NCBI GenBank assembly: GCA_021805825.1
Contig: JAJZEC010000010.1
Coordinates: 1-64,000, forward strand
Source of the DNA: Pseudomonadota bacterium
Lineage (GTDB): Bacteria; Pseudomonadota; Gammaproteobacteria; Burkholderiales; Burkholderiaceae_C
Length of the DNA: 64,000 nt
Direction of reading: 5' to 3'
Both the position numbers and the translations under genes were made by a program. This document shows positions 45,103 to 53,178 of the stretch, piece after piece; the stretch's first letter is position 1; every line of letters starts with the position of its first letter. The notes below the pieces were generated by a model. It was not told the DNA's origin and did not search any database. It saw nothing but the letters and a program-made list of their open reading frames with translations.

Positions 45103-46187
45103 CCCGGGGGATGCCCCGAAGCGCGGGCGCGGCGACGGCGCCCAGGCCCGGGCGCAGTTGCCCCCTGGACTACCGCTATCGTCCCGCCGACATCGCCGCG
45201 GCGCCGGTGTTGCGCGCCGGCCATGTCTATGTGGTCGGCGGTTTGTATGGCAACGTCGAGGCGCTGCAGGCCATCGAGGCGATGCGCGATGCCGAGGCGG
45301 CGCAGGGGCGGGACGTGCACCTGGTGTTCAACGGCGATGCCCATTGGTTCGATGCCGAAGCCGCGGACTTCGCGCGCATCACGGATGCCTTGGAAGCCCA
45401 CGCGGCCTGCGCGGGCAATGTCGAGGCGGAGTTGGCGCGCGGGCCCGGCGAAGCCGGCTGCGGCTGCGCATACCCCGAATTCGTCGACGACGCGGTGGTG
45501 ATCCGATCCAACCGCATCATCGAGCGTCTGCGGGGCACCGCGCAGGGCTTTGCCGCGCACCTGGACCCTCTGCGCAGACTTCCCAGGATGCTGCGCCTGC
45601 GCATCGGTGGGCTCGACGTCGGTGTGGTGCATGGTGATGCGTGGTCGCTGGCCGGCTGGAACTTTTCGCAGGAGGCGCTGTGCGCGGCGCGCCGGGCGGG
45701 CTGGCCGGCCGGGCCCGACAGCCTGCGCCTGGCGTGGCTCGAGTCGGGGCTACGCCTGTTGTGCTCCTCGCACAGTTGCCTGCCGGCCGCCGTCGAACTG
45801 GCGCTCGACGGCGGCCCGAGGATCCTGATGAACAACGGAGCCGCCGGCATGCCCAACTTCTGCGGCTGCCCCTACGGCCTGATCACCCGCATCTCCGTCT
45901 GCGCGCAGGTGCCGCCCGACAGCCTGTACGGAACCGCGGTGGAGGGCGTGCGCATCGACGCCGTGCCGGTGCGCTATGACCACGCGGCCTGGTGCGCGCG
46001 CTTCCTGCGTACCTGGCCGCCGGGCAGCGATGCCCATGCCTCGTACTGGACGCGTATCGCGGGTGGGCCGCAGTACGCTGTTTCCGAGGCCTTGTTCGGC
46101 GCCTTCGCGCAGCGGGCCGCGCGGCGACTGGCGCATACGATGCCCCTAGCGGGACGGTCAGGAATCGCGGGATCGTCCGACTCATGA
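45099..46187 (+). CDS. Divergent metallophosphoesterase-like protein
   Basis: 362 residues from GTG 45099, overlapping the MFS stop and preceded by GGAGG. Calcineurin-like remnants: VYVVGGLYGNVEAL where active enzymes have SDIHGN, LVFNGDAHWFD, CAGNVEAEL in place of GNHD, and GVVHGDAWS. The first metal-binding Asp-x-His is lost and GNHD is changed to GNVE. SSHSCLPAAVEL replaces the final GHTH. Either it binds one metal or has a different chemistry. The C-terminal part is Cys-rich (NFCGCPYG). Contains promoter copy 2 in its last codons. Confidence 0.7.
   Translation: MTRGMPRSAGAATAPRPGRSCPLDYRYRPADIAAAPVLRAGHVYVVGGLYGNVEALQAIEAMRDAEAAQGRDVHLVFNGDAHWFDAEAADFARITDALEAHAACAGNVEAELARGPGEAGCGCAYPEFVDDAVVIRSNRIIERLRGTAQGFAAHLDPLRRLPRMLRLRIGGLDVGVVHGDAWSLAGWNFSQEALCAARRAGWPAGPDSLRLAWLESGLRLLCSSHSCLPAAVELALDGGPRILMNNGAAGMPNFCGCPYGLITRISVCAQVPPDSLYGTAVEGVRIDAVPVRYDHAAWCARFLRTWPPGSDAHASYWTRIAGGPQYAVSEALFGAFAQRAARRLAHTMPLAGRSGIAGSSDS
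46156..46184 (+). promoter_or_regulatory. ECF-like promoter element, copy 2 (DsrE unit)
   Basis: GGTCAGG, 15 bases, CGACTCA; one and two mismatches from the boxes of copy 1, same spacing. It lies inside the end of the phosphoesterase gene and 76 bases before the DsrE start. Confidence 0.6.
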
Positions 46188-46260
46188 GGTGCCGTCGCGG
46201 TTCCGGGCGGACGCCTTGTCGCGGGTGTGGCCCGCTTACGACTTTTCCTGGAGATTTCGC

Positions 46261-46743
46261 ATGCATTCCTTCAAGTCGACGGTTCTTGCCGTCGCCGCCG
46301 CTGCCGGGCTGATGCTGGCGGCCACCGCGCCGGCGCGCGCCGACTATGTGCAGCCGCACATCACCCACCCGGCCTTCGGGCGCGTGCGCGTGGTCGTCCC
46401 GGTGAGCAGCGCCGACCCCGGGGTGTGGGCGTTCAAGCTGACGAACCTGCTCAACAGCGAGAAGACCGCCAAGCAGTGGCATGGCACGCTGCAGGCGCAT
46501 GTGGTGCTGTACGGCGGCGGCGTCAAGATGCTGCTGGAGCCCGTGGATGGTGACGTCAAGAAGGACGTCGACGCCTTGCGCGCAGACGGCGTGCATTTCG
46601 ACATCTGCAACAACACCCTCAAGGGCATGAACCTGGACTGGCACCAGCTCTACGGCGTCCAGCAACGCGACATCGTGCCGGCCGGCTTCCTGCAGGTGGG
46701 CTGGCTGGCCGACCATGGCTGGGCCGTCGAGGCCATGAACTGA
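46261..46743 (+). CDS. Exported DsrE-family protein
   Basis: 160 residues. A signal peptide (MHSFKSTVLAVAAAAGLML, cleavage near ATAPARA) precedes a DsrE/DsrF-like domain with VLYGGGVKMLLEP and a Cys in FDICNNTLKGMNLD. DsrE proteins carry sulfur on a cysteine or act in periplasmic redox. ATG 46261 follows GGAGATTTCGC. It starts a transcription unit with the membrane protein and MTA phosphorylase. Confidence 0.85.
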   Translation: MHSFKSTVLAVAAAAGLMLAATAPARADYVQPHITHPAFGRVRVVVPVSSADPGVWAFKLTNLLNSEKTAKQWHGTLQAHVVLYGGGVKMLLEPVDGDVKKDVDALRADGVHFDICNNTLKGMNLDWHQLYGVQQRDIVPAGFLQVGWLADHGWAVEAMN

Positions 46744-46745
46744 GC

Positions 46746-47687
46746 ATGCGCTTCGAGCGCGCGCGCGCCGAGGCCCTGGCCGCGGCCCTGGTCGCCGCGG
46801 CGGCGCTGGGTGCGCGCGTCAGCGGAGTGGACACCCTGATGTTCCCCGAGCTCGGGGCGCTGGCGCACGACGTGTTCACGCGTCCCCAGGGAGCCTGGGC
46901 CCGCGCGACCGCGCATCTGGCCCTGGTGCCGGCGCTGGCCGCGCTGATCGGGTTCGGCCTGGCGCGCTGGTTGCCCCTGGGCCTGCCGGCGCTGACCCTG
47001 AGCCTGGGCAGCACGCTGCTGCTGCTGGGCCTGCTGCGCTCGCCGCTGGCGCCGGCGATTTCCGCGGGGCTGCTGCCGGTGGCGCTGCGCGTGCGCAGCC
47101 CCTGGTATCCCCTGTCGATCCTGCTGGTGACCAGCCTGCTGGCCGGCGCGGTGCTGCTGCGCGCATCGCTGCGCCGCACTGCGCCCGCGCCCTCCGATCC
47201 GGCGTCGCGCATCGACGACCAGACCGAGAAGGCAGCCAGCGGCTGGCGCTGGCTGCCGGGGTACCTGCTGTTCGCGCTGCTCGCCGGAGTGTTCGCCCCA
47301 GCCTGCCACCTGCTGCTGGTGCCCCCGCTGTTCGTCGTCGCCTACGAGATGTTCGCGCATCCGCAGGTGTGCCCGTGGCGCGCGCGGCCGTGGGCGCTGC
47401 TGGCGGCCTGCGTGGCCGGCGCCGCAGGCGGCGCCGCGGCGGTGGCTTGGTTGGGAACGGGGCCGCTTTCCGCGGCGCTCAGCCTGCTCGCCGGCGTGCT
47501 GATCGTGCGCGCGCTCGACCTGCATGTGCCTCCGGCGCTGGCCATCGGCCTGCTGCCGCAGATCCTGCCGCGGGCAGGTTGGGATTTCATCGCGTCCGTC
47601 GCGCTGCTTTGCGCATGGCTGCTACTCAGTTTCGCGCTCGCGAGCCTTGCCGCGCGGCGCCTGTCCACGGAAGGGAGAACAGCATGA
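46746..47687 (+). CDS. HPP-like integral membrane protein
   Basis: 313 residues with two groups of four hydrophobic helices separated by a charged linker (about residues 143-160). The N-terminal half carries VDTLMFPELGALAHDVF and PLAPAISAGLLPVAL, similar in pattern to the HPP membrane family, and the second half repeats the layout. HPP proteins are implicated in nitrite or anion transport. The match is moderate. Two bases follow the DsrE stop and the stop overlaps the phosphorylase ATG. Confidence 0.6.
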   Translation: MRFERARAEALAAALVAAAALGARVSGVDTLMFPELGALAHDVFTRPQGAWARATAHLALVPALAALIGFGLARWLPLGLPALTLSLGSTLLLLGLLRSPLAPAISAGLLPVALRVRSPWYPLSILLVTSLLAGAVLLRASLRRTAPAPSDPASRIDDQTEKAASGWRWLPGYLLFALLAGVFAPACHLLLVPPLFVVAYEMFAHPQVCPWRARPWALLAACVAGAAGGAAAVAWLGTGPLSAALSLLAGVLIVRALDLHVPPALAIGLLPQILPRAGWDFIASVALLCAWLLLSFALASLAARRLSTEGRTA

Positions 47688-48553
47688 ACCCCATGATCGA
47701 GCGCGTGGGCCTGCTCGGTGGCAGCGGGCTGTACGACTTCGAAGGCCTGGCCGACGTTGTCGAACACATGGTCGACACCCCCTACGGGAAGCCTTCCGAC
47801 GTCATCGTCACCGGGCGCCTGGGCTCGGCGCCGGTCGCGTTCCTGGCACGCCACGGCCGCGGCCACCGGCTGATCCCCTCCGAGGTGCCGTACCGGGCCA
47901 ACCTCTACGCGCTCAAGAGCCTGGGCGTGCGAACCCTGTTGGCGATCTCTGCCGTGGGTTCCCTGCGCGAGCACATCGCGCCGCTGGATCTGGTGCTGCC
48001 AGACCAGTTTCTCGACCTGACGCGCAAGCGCGACGCGACGTTCTTCGGCGACGGCGTGGTCGCCCACGTGTCGATGGCCGAGCCCACATGCGCCGCGCTG
48101 CGGGGGCGCGTGGCGCAGGCCTTCGAAACCGTGGCGCTGCCCGGCGTGCACCTGCACCGATCCGCGACCTACGCCTGCATCGAGGGGCCGGCCTTCTCCA
48201 CCCGAGCCGAGTCGGCGATGCTGCGCACCCTGGGCGCCGACATCGTCGGCATGACCAACATGCCCGAGGCCCGGCTGGCGCGCGAGGCGCAGATCGCCTA
48301 CGCGAGCCTCGCCCTGGTGACCGATTACGACTGCTGGGACGCCGCGCGCGAGCCTGTCAGCGCCGAACTGGCGATCGCCAACCTGGTGCGCAACGCCGCC
48401 GCCGCGCAGAAGGTCGCCGCCAGATTGATCGAAAGCCTGCACGAGCATGCCTTGCAGTCCAGCGCGCACCAGGCCCTGCGCAGCGCGCTGGTCACCCCGC
48501 TCGACAAGCTGGCTTTCGCACAGCGCGAGCGCGTGGAGATGCTGCTGCGCTGA
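47684..48553 (+). CDS. S-methyl-5'-thioadenosine phosphorylase-like nucleoside phosphorylase
   Basis: 289 residues: VGLLGGSGLYDF (phosphate loop), FLARHGRGHRLIPSEVPYRAN, ISAVGSLRE, TYACIEGPAFSTRAE and GMTNMPEA with base-site TDYDCW, all of the MTA/MTI phosphorylase family. It cleaves the glycosidic bond of 5'-deoxy-5'-modified nucleosides with phosphate. In arsenosugar clusters a phosphorylase of this type is expected to act on the 5'-arsinoyl nucleoside made by ArsS, releasing adenine. ATG overlaps the preceding stop. Confidence 0.88.
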   Translation: MNPMIERVGLLGGSGLYDFEGLADVVEHMVDTPYGKPSDVIVTGRLGSAPVAFLARHGRGHRLIPSEVPYRANLYALKSLGVRTLLAISAVGSLREHIAPLDLVLPDQFLDLTRKRDATFFGDGVVAHVSMAEPTCAALRGRVAQAFETVALPGVHLHRSATYACIEGPAFSTRAESAMLRTLGADIVGMTNMPEARLAREAQIAYASLALVTDYDCWDAAREPVSAELAIANLVRNAAAAQKVAARLIESLHEHALQSSAHQALRSALVTPLDKLAFAQRERVEMLLR

Positions 48554-48565
48554 GCCTGCGGCCGG

Positions 48566-48594
48566 TGTCAGGATCAGCCGTCCCGCTCGACCAA
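48566..48594 (+). promoter_or_regulatory. ECF-like promoter element, copy 3 (ArsS unit)
   Basis: TGTCAGG (48566-48572), 15 bases, CGACCAA (48588-48594), 48 bases before the ArsS start and just after the phosphorylase stop. Boxes identical to copy 1. Confidence 0.72.
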
Positions 48595-48642
48595 GCCTTA
48601 TCGGCGGCCCCCCGGGGCCGTCTGCTGACTGGAGCCTTCGCG

Positions 48643-49647
48643 ATGCACGCCACCGTTCATCTCTTGCGCAAAAGCGACTTTCCTGCCCTGCGTCGCCGCC
48701 CATTGCGCACCCTGCAGGTCAACCTGGGCTACCGCTGCAACCAGAGCTGCCAGCACTGCCACGTCAACGCCGGCCCGCATCGCAGCGAGGCGCTGGACGC
48801 CGACAACGCGGCGCTGATCGTGCAGTTGCTGCGCCGCGGCGACATCCACACGCTGGATCTGACCGGCGGCGCGCCGGAGCTGCATGCGCCCTTCCGCACC
48901 CTGGTGGTGCAGGCCCGCGCCGCCGGGGTACGGGTCATCGACCGCTGCAACCTCAGCGTCCTGTTCGAGCCCGGGCAGCAGGGGCTGGCGGAGTTCCTGG
49001 CCGAGCAAGGGGTCGACGTCACCGCGTCACTGCCCTGCTACACCGAGGACAACGTCGACGCCCAGCGCGGCGACGGCGTGTTCGAGAAGAGCATCCACGC
49101 GCTGCAGTGGCTGAATCGGCTCGGCTATGGCGATCCCGACAGCGGCCTGGCGCTGGATCTGGTCTACAACCCGCTCGGTCCCTATCTGCCGCCGTCGCAG
49201 GCCCAGCTCGAAGCGGACTACAAGCGCCTGCTCGGCGAGCGCTACGGCATCGTGTTCAACCGGTTGCTGACCATCGCCAACATGCCCATCCAGCGCTTCG
49301 GCAGCACGCTGGTATCCAAAGGGCAGTTCGATGACTACATGGCGCTGCTGCGCGCGAGCCACCGCGACGACAACCTCGACGGGGTGATGTGCCGCGACAC
49401 GGTCTCGGTGGACTGGCAGGGCTATCTGTACGACTGCGACTTCAACCAGATGCTGGGACTGCCGCTGGGTGCGCGGATCGGCGGCGGCGCGCCGTCGCGC
49501 GTGCACCTGCGCGACCTGCTCCCCACCCTCGACGCACTGGCCGGTCAGCCGATCACGGTGGCCGCGCACTGCTACGGCTGCACGGCCGGGCAGGGCAGCA
49601 GTTGCGGCGGGGCGCTGAGCTCGTCCCGACAGGCCGTGTCTGCCTGA
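48643..49647 (+). CDS. arsS: Arsenosugar biosynthesis radical SAM protein ArsS
   Basis: 334 residues. The radical-SAM motif CNQSCQHCH near residue 30 is followed by LDLTGGAPELH, CNLSVLFEPGQQGL, SLPCYTEDNVDAQRG and GVFEKSIHALQWLN, and by a Cys-rich C-terminal domain (HCYGCTAGQGSSCGG) that binds a second cluster; all are ArsS features. ArsS transfers the 5'-deoxyadenosyl group to dimethylarsenite. ATG 48643 gives the expected start. No arsM gene is in the window, so the methylated arsenic must come from elsewhere. Confidence 0.93.
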   Translation: MHATVHLLRKSDFPALRRRPLRTLQVNLGYRCNQSCQHCHVNAGPHRSEALDADNAALIVQLLRRGDIHTLDLTGGAPELHAPFRTLVVQARAAGVRVIDRCNLSVLFEPGQQGLAEFLAEQGVDVTASLPCYTEDNVDAQRGDGVFEKSIHALQWLNRLGYGDPDSGLALDLVYNPLGPYLPPSQAQLEADYKRLLGERYGIVFNRLLTIANMPIQRFGSTLVSKGQFDDYMALLRASHRDDNLDGVMCRDTVSVDWQGYLYDCDFNQMLGLPLGARIGGGAPSRVHLRDLLPTLDALAGQPITVAAHCYGCTAGQGSSCGGALSSSRQAVSA

Positions 49648-49659
49648 GGCCGCGCCGGC

Positions 49660-51834
49660 ATGGGCACGCCAGCTCGTTCGTCGCCGCGCTCGACCGCGCG
49701 TCTGCTGCTCGCGCTGATCCTGGTCGCCGCCGCGGCGGCCGGGATCGTCGGCCTGCCGCACGGCGCCTCGGGACTCGGGGCCTTGCACCAGCGCCTGGGC
49801 GAACTGCGGACACAGCAAGGGGCCCACCCGCTGGGCTTCGCGGCCGGCTTCTTTGCGCTGTATGTGGCGGTGGCGGCATTGTCGATTCCGGCGGCCGCGT
49901 TGTTCACCCTGGCCGGCGGCGCGCTGTTCGGGTTGTGGCAGGGCGCCGTGCTGGTGTCCTTCGCCTCCGCGCTCGGCGCCACGCTGGCCTTCGCGTCGGC
50001 GCGCTGGATCCTCGCGCCCTGGGTGCGCGCGCGTCTGGGTTCCAGGCTGGAGGCGATCAACACCGGGGTGCGGCGCGACGGCGCGTTCTACCTGTTCGGC
50101 ATGCGCCTGGTTCCGGTGTTCCCCTTCTTCGTCGTCAACCTGGCGATGGGGTTGACCGAGATGCCCGCAAGGCGCTTCTACTGGGTCAGCCAGCTCGGCA
50201 TGCTTCCGGCCACCCTGGTGTACGTCGGCGCCGGCACGCGCCTGGCGCGGATCCACGATCTGCGCTCGATCGCCTCGCCGTCGCTGTGGGTGGCGCTGGC
50301 CCTGCTGGGCCTGCTGCCGCTGGCCGCCCGATTCCTGCTGCGCCGCATCGAGTCGGCGCGGCGGCTGGCGCGCTGGCCGCGGCCCCGGCGCTTCGATCGC
50401 AATCTGGTGGTGATCGGGGCCGGCGCCGCCGGGCTGGTCGCGTCCTACGTCGCGGCGGCCGCCAAGGCGCGGGTCACGCTGGTCGAGTCGGGCGCGATGG
50501 GCGGCGACTGCCTCAACACCGGCTGCGTTCCGTCGAAGGCACTGCTGCATGTCGCGCGCAAGGTGCACGCGATGCGCCACGCCGCTGCGCTGGGCATTGC
50601 GTCGGCGCCCCCCGTGGTCGACTTCGCCGCGGTGATGCGCCATGTGCGCGAGGTCGTCGCCGAGGTCGCGCCGCATGATTCGGTCGAGCGCTATACGACA
50701 CTCGGCGTCGAGGTGTTGCGCGGTCGCGCGCGCATCACCTCGCCGTGGACGGTGCAGATCGAAGGCGAGGAGGGCACGGTGGAGTTGAGCACGCGCTCGA
50801 TCGTGGTGGCGGCCGGTGCCAGGCCGCTGGTGCCCCCGATTCCCGGGCTCGATCAGGTGGGGTACCTGAGCTCCGATACCGTGTGGGGCCTGCGCGAGCT
50901 GCCGCGGCGGCTGCTGGTGCTGGGTGGCGGCCCGATCGGTTGCGAACTGGCACAGGCCTTCGCGCGCCTGGGCAGCCAGGTCACGCTGATGGAAATGCAG
51001 CCCAGGATCCTGGTGCGCGAGGACGTCGAGGTGGCCGCGCAGGTCGAGGCCGCGTTGCGCGCCGACGGGGTCGAACTGCTGGCCGGCCACAAGGCGCTGC
51101 AGGCACGCGTCGAAGCCGGCGAGCGGCGCATGCTCGCGCAGGGTCCCGGCGGCGACGTGGAAGTCGTGTTCGACACCCTGCTGTGCGCGCTGGGTCGCGC
51201 GGCGCGCACCCAGGGCTACGGCCTGCAGGAACTGGGCGTGGAACTGCGCGCCAACGGCACCGTGCAGGCCGGCGCCACGCTGCGCACCAACATCCCCAGC
51301 ATCTACGTCTGTGGCGACGTCACGGGCCCGCTGCAGTTCACCCATGTCGCGGCGCACCAGGCCTGGACGGCGTCGGTCAACGCGCTGCTGGACGGCTGGT
51401 GGAGCCTGAAATCCGACCTGTCGGTGATCCCGTGGACCACCTTCACCGACCCGGAGGTCGCCCGCGTCGGCCTGAGCGAGAGCGAGGCGAGGGCCAGGGG
51501 GATTGCCTTCGAGGTCACGCGCTACGACATCGCCGAGCTCGATCGCGCGATCGCCGAAGGCGCCACCGCGGGCTTCGTGAAGGTTCTGACCCCGCCGGGC
51601 AAGGATCGCATCCTGGGTGCGACCATCGTCGGCGCGCACGCCGGGGAACTGCTCGCGGAGTTCGTCCTGGCCATGCGCCGCGGCCTGGGACTGGGCGCCA
51701 TCCTGGGCACCGTGCACGCCTACCCGACATGGAGCGAGGCGGCCCGCGCGACCGCGGGCGCCTGGAAGCGCGGCCATGTCTCGCCCCGGCTGCTGCGCTG
51801 GAGCGAAGGACTGTTCGCATGGCGCCGCGGCTGA
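49660..51834 (+). CDS. TVP38/DedA-like membrane domain fused to FAD/NAD(P) disulfide oxidoreductase
   Basis: 724 residues. The first 240 form a VTT (TVP38/TMEM64) domain with about six helices and LFTLAGGALFGLWQGAVLVS; the rest is a mercuric/dihydrolipoamide-reductase-like flavoprotein with VVIGAGAAGLVASYVAAA, redox pair GGDCLNTGCVPSKALL, NAD motif LVLGGGPIGCELAQAFARLG, and FTDPEVARVGLSE with C-terminal dimer motif (HAYPTWSEAAR). Such fusions recur beside arsenosugar and metal genes. It may transfer electrons through the membrane or reduce an arsenic intermediate. 12 bases after arsS. Confidence 0.9.
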   Translation: MGTPARSSPRSTARLLLALILVAAAAAGIVGLPHGASGLGALHQRLGELRTQQGAHPLGFAAGFFALYVAVAALSIPAAALFTLAGGALFGLWQGAVLVSFASALGATLAFASARWILAPWVRARLGSRLEAINTGVRRDGAFYLFGMRLVPVFPFFVVNLAMGLTEMPARRFYWVSQLGMLPATLVYVGAGTRLARIHDLRSIASPSLWVALALLGLLPLAARFLLRRIESARRLARWPRPRRFDRNLVVIGAGAAGLVASYVAAAAKARVTLVESGAMGGDCLNTGCVPSKALLHVARKVHAMRHAAALGIASAPPVVDFAAVMRHVREVVAEVAPHDSVERYTTLGVEVLRGRARITSPWTVQIEGEEGTVELSTRSIVVAAGARPLVPPIPGLDQVGYLSSDTVWGLRELPRRLLVLGGGPIGCELAQAFARLGSQVTLMEMQPRILVREDVEVAAQVEAALRADGVELLAGHKALQARVEAGERRMLAQGPGGDVEVVFDTLLCALGRAARTQGYGLQELGVELRANGTVQAGATLRTNIPSIYVCGDVTGPLQFTHVAAHQAWTASVNALLDGWWSLKSDLSVIPWTTFTDPEVARVGLSESEARARGIAFEVTRYDIAELDRAIAEGATAGFVKVLTPPGKDRILGATIVGAHAGELLAEFVLAMRRGLGLGAILGTVHAYPTWSEAARATAGAWKRGHVSPRLLRWSEGLFAWRRG

Positions 51835-52535
51835 GCTGCCACAAGACCTGGGCGCAGCGCCTCAGCGTGGTCGTTCCGGTGCGCAACGAGGCCGCAGTGC
51901 TGCAGCCAGCCCTGGAGCGCCTGCAGGCGTTGCGATCCGCCGGAGTGGAGCTCATCGTGGTCGACGGCCAGAGCCGGGACGGGAGCGCCCATCTGGCGCG
52001 CGCGCTGGCCGATCAGGTGCTGCGCACCGAGGCCGGGCGTGCGCTGCAGATGAACGCGGGGGCCGCCGCCAGCCACAGGGCCTTGCTGCTGTTCCTGCAT
52101 GTCGACACCGAATTGCCCGCCGACGCGGTGCCCGCGCTGCTGGCCGCGCTCGACGGCGGATTCGACTGGGGGCGCTTCGACGTCGCCATCGAACCAGCCA
52201 CGCCCCTGCTGCGCCTGGTGGCCTCGATGATGAACCTGCGCTCGCGCGCGACCGGCATCTGCACCGGCGACCAGGCCCTGTTCCTGCGCCGCGAAGCCTT
52301 CGAAGCGGTCGGGGGCTTCCCGCGCCAGGAGCTGATGGAGGATGTGGAGATCAGTCGCCGCCTGCGTCGGCGGGGTCGCCCGGCCTGCCTGCGCCTTCGG
52401 GTGCGTACCTCCTCGCGTCGCTGGTTGCGCCACGGAGTGCTGCGCACGGTGCTGCTGATGTGGTGGCTGCGCCTGCGCTATGCGCTGGGGGCCGAGCCCT
52501 CCGCGCTGGCCCGGCTGTATCGCGAGGCGCGCTGA
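51819..52535 (+). CDS. TIGR04283-type arsenosugar glycosyltransferase (GT2)
   Basis: 238 residues. GT2 fold: LSVVVPVRNEAAVLQPALE, LIVVDGQSRDGSA, LLLFLHVDTELPAD (DxD-equivalent), RRFDVA-like segment and CTGDQALFLRREAFEAVGGF with MEDVEISRRLRR. This is the pattern of the small glycosyltransferases annotated in arsenosugar clusters. ATG 51819 overlaps the fusion gene by 16 bases. It may attach sugar to the arsenoriboside; acceptor not shown. Confidence 0.87.
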   Translation: MAPRLSCHKTWAQRLSVVVPVRNEAAVLQPALERLQALRSAGVELIVVDGQSRDGSAHLARALADQVLRTEAGRALQMNAGAAASHRALLLFLHVDTELPADAVPALLAALDGGFDWGRFDVAIEPATPLLRLVASMMNLRSRATGICTGDQALFLRREAFEAVGGFPRQELMEDVEISRRLRRRGRPACLRLRVRTSSRRWLRHGVLRTVLLMWWLRLRYALGAEPSALARLYREAR

Positions 52536-52536
52536 C

Positions 52537-53178
52537 ATGGGCCAAGCCGCCTTGCTGGTCTTCGCCAAACCCCCGCTGGCCGGCGTGGCCAAGACGCGCC
52601 TGATTCCGGCGCTCGGCGCCGCAGGCGCCGCGCGCCTGGCCGTGGCCCTGCTCGAGCACGCCCTGGTCGAGGCCGCGCGCGCGCGGCTCGGACCGGTGTG
52701 GCTGTACACCACGGCGCGCCACAGGCGGCTCGCGCGCATGGCGCGCGCATGCGGTGCGCGGCGCCGGCTGCAGCGTGGCGCGGACCTCGGCGAGCGCATG
52801 GTGCAGGCCTTGCAGCGCGCCTGCCGCGACGCTCCCGCGGCGCTGCTCCTCGGTGCCGACTGTCCCGGGCTCGACGCGGCGCGCCTGCAGCGTGCCGCAC
52901 TGGCGCTGCAACAGGTCGACGTGGTGTTCGTTCCGGCGCTCGACGGGGGTTTCACGCTCGTCGGGTGCCGGGCGCAAGCAGCCGGCGCGATGGCCCGGTT
53001 GTTCGCCCACCAGACCTGGAGCGTGTGCGACGTGATGCAGCGCATGCGCGCCGGCATGCGCGCACTCGACATGCGCTGGCTCGAGCTCGAGGCGCTCGCC
53101 GACATCGACACGCCCGCCGATCTGGCCGCGCTGCCCCCGGCGCTGCGGCATGCGCTGCGATGCGACGCCTGCTCCTGA
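52537..53178 (+). CDS. TIGR04282-type (DUF2064) arsenosugar glycosyltransferase
   Basis: 213 residues. Nucleotidyl/glycosyltransferase-A fold: LLVFAKPPLAGVAKTRLIPALG, LLLGADCPGLDAARL and FVPALDGGFTLVGCR, DIDTPADLAAL at the C-terminus. DUF2064 proteins pair with the preceding GT2 in arsenosugar regions. One base separates it from the GT2 gene, and its 3' end overlaps the next gene by 19 bases. Confidence 0.87.
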   Translation: MGQAALLVFAKPPLAGVAKTRLIPALGAAGAARLAVALLEHALVEAARARLGPVWLYTTARHRRLARMARACGARRRLQRGADLGERMVQALQRACRDAPAALLLGADCPGLDAARLQRAALALQQVDVVFVPALDGGFTLVGCRAQAAGAMARLFAHQTWSVCDVMQRMRAGMRALDMRWLELEALADIDTPADLAALPPALRHALRCDACS

